From contig NZ_JAQIVI010000305.1 in NCBI RefSeq assembly GCF_028618695.1, positions 1 through 5,669 of the forward strand: a stretch of 5,669 bases of DNA, read 5' to 3'. Position 1 is the first letter of the stretch; each line of letters starts with the position of its first letter. The notes beneath the pieces were generated by a model. That model worked only from the letters and a program-made list of their open reading frames with translations. It was not told the DNA's origin and made no database searches. Of this stretch, positions 4,010 to 5,669 are shown piece by piece. The DNA comes from Natrinema soli (lineage in GTDB: Archaea > Halobacteriota > Halobacteria > Halobacteriales > Natrialbaceae). Made by a program: the position numbers and the translations under genes.

Positions 4010-5587
4010 ATGACGGCGATCGATCCGGACGACCACACGGTCGACGAACTGACCGAGCAGCTGCAGACGATCGACGACGAGAACGAACTGCAGGCGATCC
4101 TCGAGGCCGAACAAGCGGGTCGGGACCGGGCGACGGCCCGCGAGGCAGTCCACCGGCGGCTCGAGGAGATCGGTGACGATGGCGACGAGAGCGACGGTGT
4201 CGAGGAGGGCACGGAGACGGAAGGCGAGTACGAGGAGACGAGAGAAGATGTCGGCGACGAAGCCGAGGCCGATGAGGAGGAAGCAGAAGAGACGGATGAC
4301 GAATCGGCGGAAACGGAAGCGGCGGACGAGGAACCGGCGGAAGACGACGGCCTCTCACAGCCCACCCGCGACAAGAAACACGTCCGGGCGCTCGCAGACG
4401 GTGACTACGCGGACCTGTGGGTGTTCTGTGAGACCCAGGGCGGCGAGTTGCTCGAGGTCTCGAAGGAGATGCTCGGCAAGGGCCGGGAGCTGATGGACCA
4501 GTTCGAAGCAGACTACGGGGACGCGGAGGATGTCGTCGCGTTCCTGATGGGCGACGACTGCGAGGGGCTCGCCGAGGAGTGCATCGCCTACGGAGCCGAT
4601 GTCGCCGTCTATCACGAGGACGAGCGCCTCGAGCGATTCCTCCACAAGCCCTACACCGAAATTTCGGCGCACATGGCCCGCGGAGAGGGGTCCGTCGAGA
4701 GCACCGACTGGCGCGACTACGACAAGCCGCGCTACATCCTGTTTCCGGCGACGAACAACGGGCGGGACCTCTCGGCGAAGGTCCAGGCCGAACTCGACTC
4801 CGGGCTCGCTTCGGACTGTTCGGACCTGTTCATCGAAGCGAACGAGATCTCGAATCCGGTCAAGACTGGCGAACCCGGCGTCAAAAAGACCGTCGAGAAG
4901 GTCCTTCACATGAAGCGACCGGACTTCTCCGGGTTCGAGTACTCGACGATCCTCTGTCTCGACAATCCGGATCGGGACTTCCACCCGCAGGGGTGTTCGG
5001 TGATTCCGGGCAGCTTCGACCCGATCGAGCGCGATCCCGACCGGGAGGGGCTCGTCGTCGAACACGACATGGACCTCGAGGACGACTGGTTCCGCGTCGA
5101 GATCACCGAATACGACCGGCTCGAGGCCGGAATCGACCTCACCGGCCACGACGTGATCGTCTGCCTCGGCCGCGGAATCGCCGACGATCCGACCGAGGGG
5201 ATTGAACTCGGCCTCGACCTGGTCGACGCGTTCGATGACGCCGAGCTCGGTATCACGCGCGGGATCGTCACCTCCTCCTACCAGTTCGAGGGCCACGTCG
5301 AGCAGTACTCGAAAGAGGAACGTCAGATCGGCGAGACCGGCCAGGTCGTCGCGCCCGACGTGTACATCGCGGCGGGCGTCTCCGGCGCGGTCCAGCACAA
5401 GGTCGGGATGGACGAGTCCGACACCATCGTCGCGATCAACACCGACGCCGACGCCCGGATCCGGGACTTCTCGGATTACTTCGTCGAGGGCGACCTCTTC
5501 GAGGTGTTGCCGCGGCTCACCGAGGCCGTCGAATCGGGTGAGACGGACCTTGAGCCCGAGGCCGTCGCCGACGGAGGTGACGAGTGA
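4010..5587 (+). CDS. etfA: Electron transfer flavoprotein subunit alpha with N-terminal extension (FixB-type)
   Basis: A 525-residue ETF alpha subunit; ordinary ones are about 310-340. Residues 11-54 look like a short helical module (VDELTEQLQTIDDENELQAI onward), 55-115 are an acidic low-complexity linker, and the ETF alpha domain runs from about 124 to 508. Domain I starts KHVRALADGDYADLWVFCE. The FAD domain shows ITRGIV (415-420), RQIGETGQVVAPDVYIAAGV (438-457), SGAVQHKVGM (458-467) with H463, DTIVAINTDADARI (471-484), and VEGDLFEVLPRL (492-503), all matching the canonical FAD-binding sequence. The region after ITRGIV is longer than usual. No cysteine occurs before residue 140, which excludes the ferredoxin domain some EtfA proteins carry at this end. 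EtfA acts with EtfB from the gene upstream and FixC downstream; its stop overlaps the fixC ATG by one base. Confidence 0.95.
   Translation: MTAIDPDDHTVDELTEQLQTIDDENELQAILEAEQAGRDRATAREAVHRRLEEIGDDGDESDGVEEGTETEGEYEETREDVGDEAEADEEEAEETDDESAETEAADEEPAEDDGLSQPTRDKKHVRALADGDYADLWVFCETQGGELLEVSKEMLGKGRELMDQFEADYGDAEDVVAFLMGDDCEGLAEECIAYGADVAVYHEDERLERFLHKPYTEISAHMARGEGSVESTDWRDYDKPRYILFPATNNGRDLSAKVQAELDSGLASDCSDLFIEANEISNPVKTGEPGVKKTVEKVLHMKRPDFSGFEYSTILCLDNPDRDFHPQGCSVIPGSFDPIERDPDREGLVVEHDMDLEDDWFRVEITEYDRLEAGIDLTGHDVIVCLGRGIADDPTEGIELGLDLVDAFDDAELGITRGIVTSSYQFEGHVEQYSKEERQIGETGQVVAPDVYIAAGVSGAVQHKVGMDESDTIVAINTDADARIRDFSDYFVEGDLFEVLPRLTEAVESGETDLEPEAVADGGDE
5573..5580 (+). promoter_or_regulatory. 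Shine-Dalgarno sequence of fixC inside the end of etfA
   Basis: GGAGGTGA is an 8-base match to the complement of the archaeal 16S 3' end, 6 nt before the fixC ATG. It encodes part of the C-terminal DGGDE of EtfA. Together with the one-base TGATG overlap it indicates translational coupling with strong independent initiation. Confidence 0.75.
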
Positions 5588-5669
5588 TGGCGGCAGCAAC
5601 GGACGACTACGAACAGTACGAGGCCGTCGTCGTCGGCTGTGGTCCCGGCGGGGCCGCGGCGGCCGCGCG
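5587..5669 (+). CDS. fixC: FixC / ETF-quinone oxidoreductase family flavoprotein (5' end, partial)
   Basis: The frame opens with ATG in the TGATG overlap with the etfA stop and continues past the window edge. The 27 complete codons give MAAATDDYEQYEAVVVGCGP followed by GGAAAAA. After a short acidic head, the strand EAVVVGCGPGG is a dinucleotide-binding GxGxxG motif (residues 12-22), as at the N-terminus of FAD-dependent oxidoreductases of the geranylgeranyl reductase / FixC group. That motif alone would fit many flavoproteins; the call of FixC rests on its place directly after etfB-etfA, the usual order of fixABC(X) clusters. FixC accepts electrons from ETF and passes them to the membrane quinone pool, usually with the small ferredoxin-like FixX, expected just downstream. 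Confidence 0.82.
   Translation, partial: MAAATDDYEQYEAVVVGCGPGGAAAAA

Noticed and set aside
3742..4374. Minus-strand Ser-rich frame of 210 codons
   Set aside because: The poly-Ser run is the antisense of the Glu/Asp-rich linker of EtfA.
4355..5599. Minus-strand open frame of 414 codons
   Set aside because: It is antisense to the ETF domain of etfA, which has unmistakable FAD-binding motifs. Long antisense frames are expected in high-GC haloarchaeal genes.

Overview
The window looks like chromosomal DNA from a haloarchaeon (class Halobacteria). It is GC-rich, its predicted proteins are strongly acidic (Asp/Glu-rich), Shine-Dalgarno matches fit an AGGAGGTGAT-type complement to the archaeal 16S 3' end, and at least two promoters place a TATA-like element about 26 nt before a start codon, as in leaderless transcripts. 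No genus can be fixed from the sequence alone.

Layout: (1) 1-81, the 5' end of a minus-strand gene with a hydrophobic N-terminus. (2) 316-400, a complete tRNA-Leu with anticodon GAG and a TATA-like promoter. (3) 401-1048, about 650 bases without a credible gene but dense in inverted repeats. Its core (625-773) holds five perfect palindromes of 8-9 bp per arm around a 3-nt centre, arranged as two 25-bp units and then three units spaced 35 bp apart. Differences between neighbouring units inside the stems are all compensated. (4) 1049-1612, a five-helix membrane protein of the DUF420 (YozB/CtaM-like) type. (5) 1726-1923 on the minus strand, a 65-residue haloarchaeal protein, probably DUF5800, with a leaderless promoter. 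(6) 2071-2928, a beta-helix protein of the bactofilin / polymer-forming type, split by a hydrophobic segment. (7) 3145-5669, a tight operon etfB-etfA-fixC, with fixC running off the window.

The operon is the clearest functional unit. EtfB and EtfA form the electron-transfer flavoprotein heterodimer, and FixC is the membrane-associated flavoprotein dehydrogenase that hands ETF electrons to quinone. EtfB carries motifs resembling the bifurcating (FixA-type) ETF branch, so the set is best read as a FixABC(X) system. EtfA has an unusual N-terminal extension of about 120 residues: a short helical segment and a long acidic linker, with no cysteine and so no ferredoxin domain. Junctions are tight (1-nt gap, then a TGATG overlap), and each gene has its own good Shine-Dalgarno sequence.

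The least explained part is the palindrome array at 625-773 and the related inverted motifs up to 911. Protein-like reading frames across it are products of the repeats. It could be a structured RNA, a REP-like mobile palindrome family, or an array of protein-binding sites.
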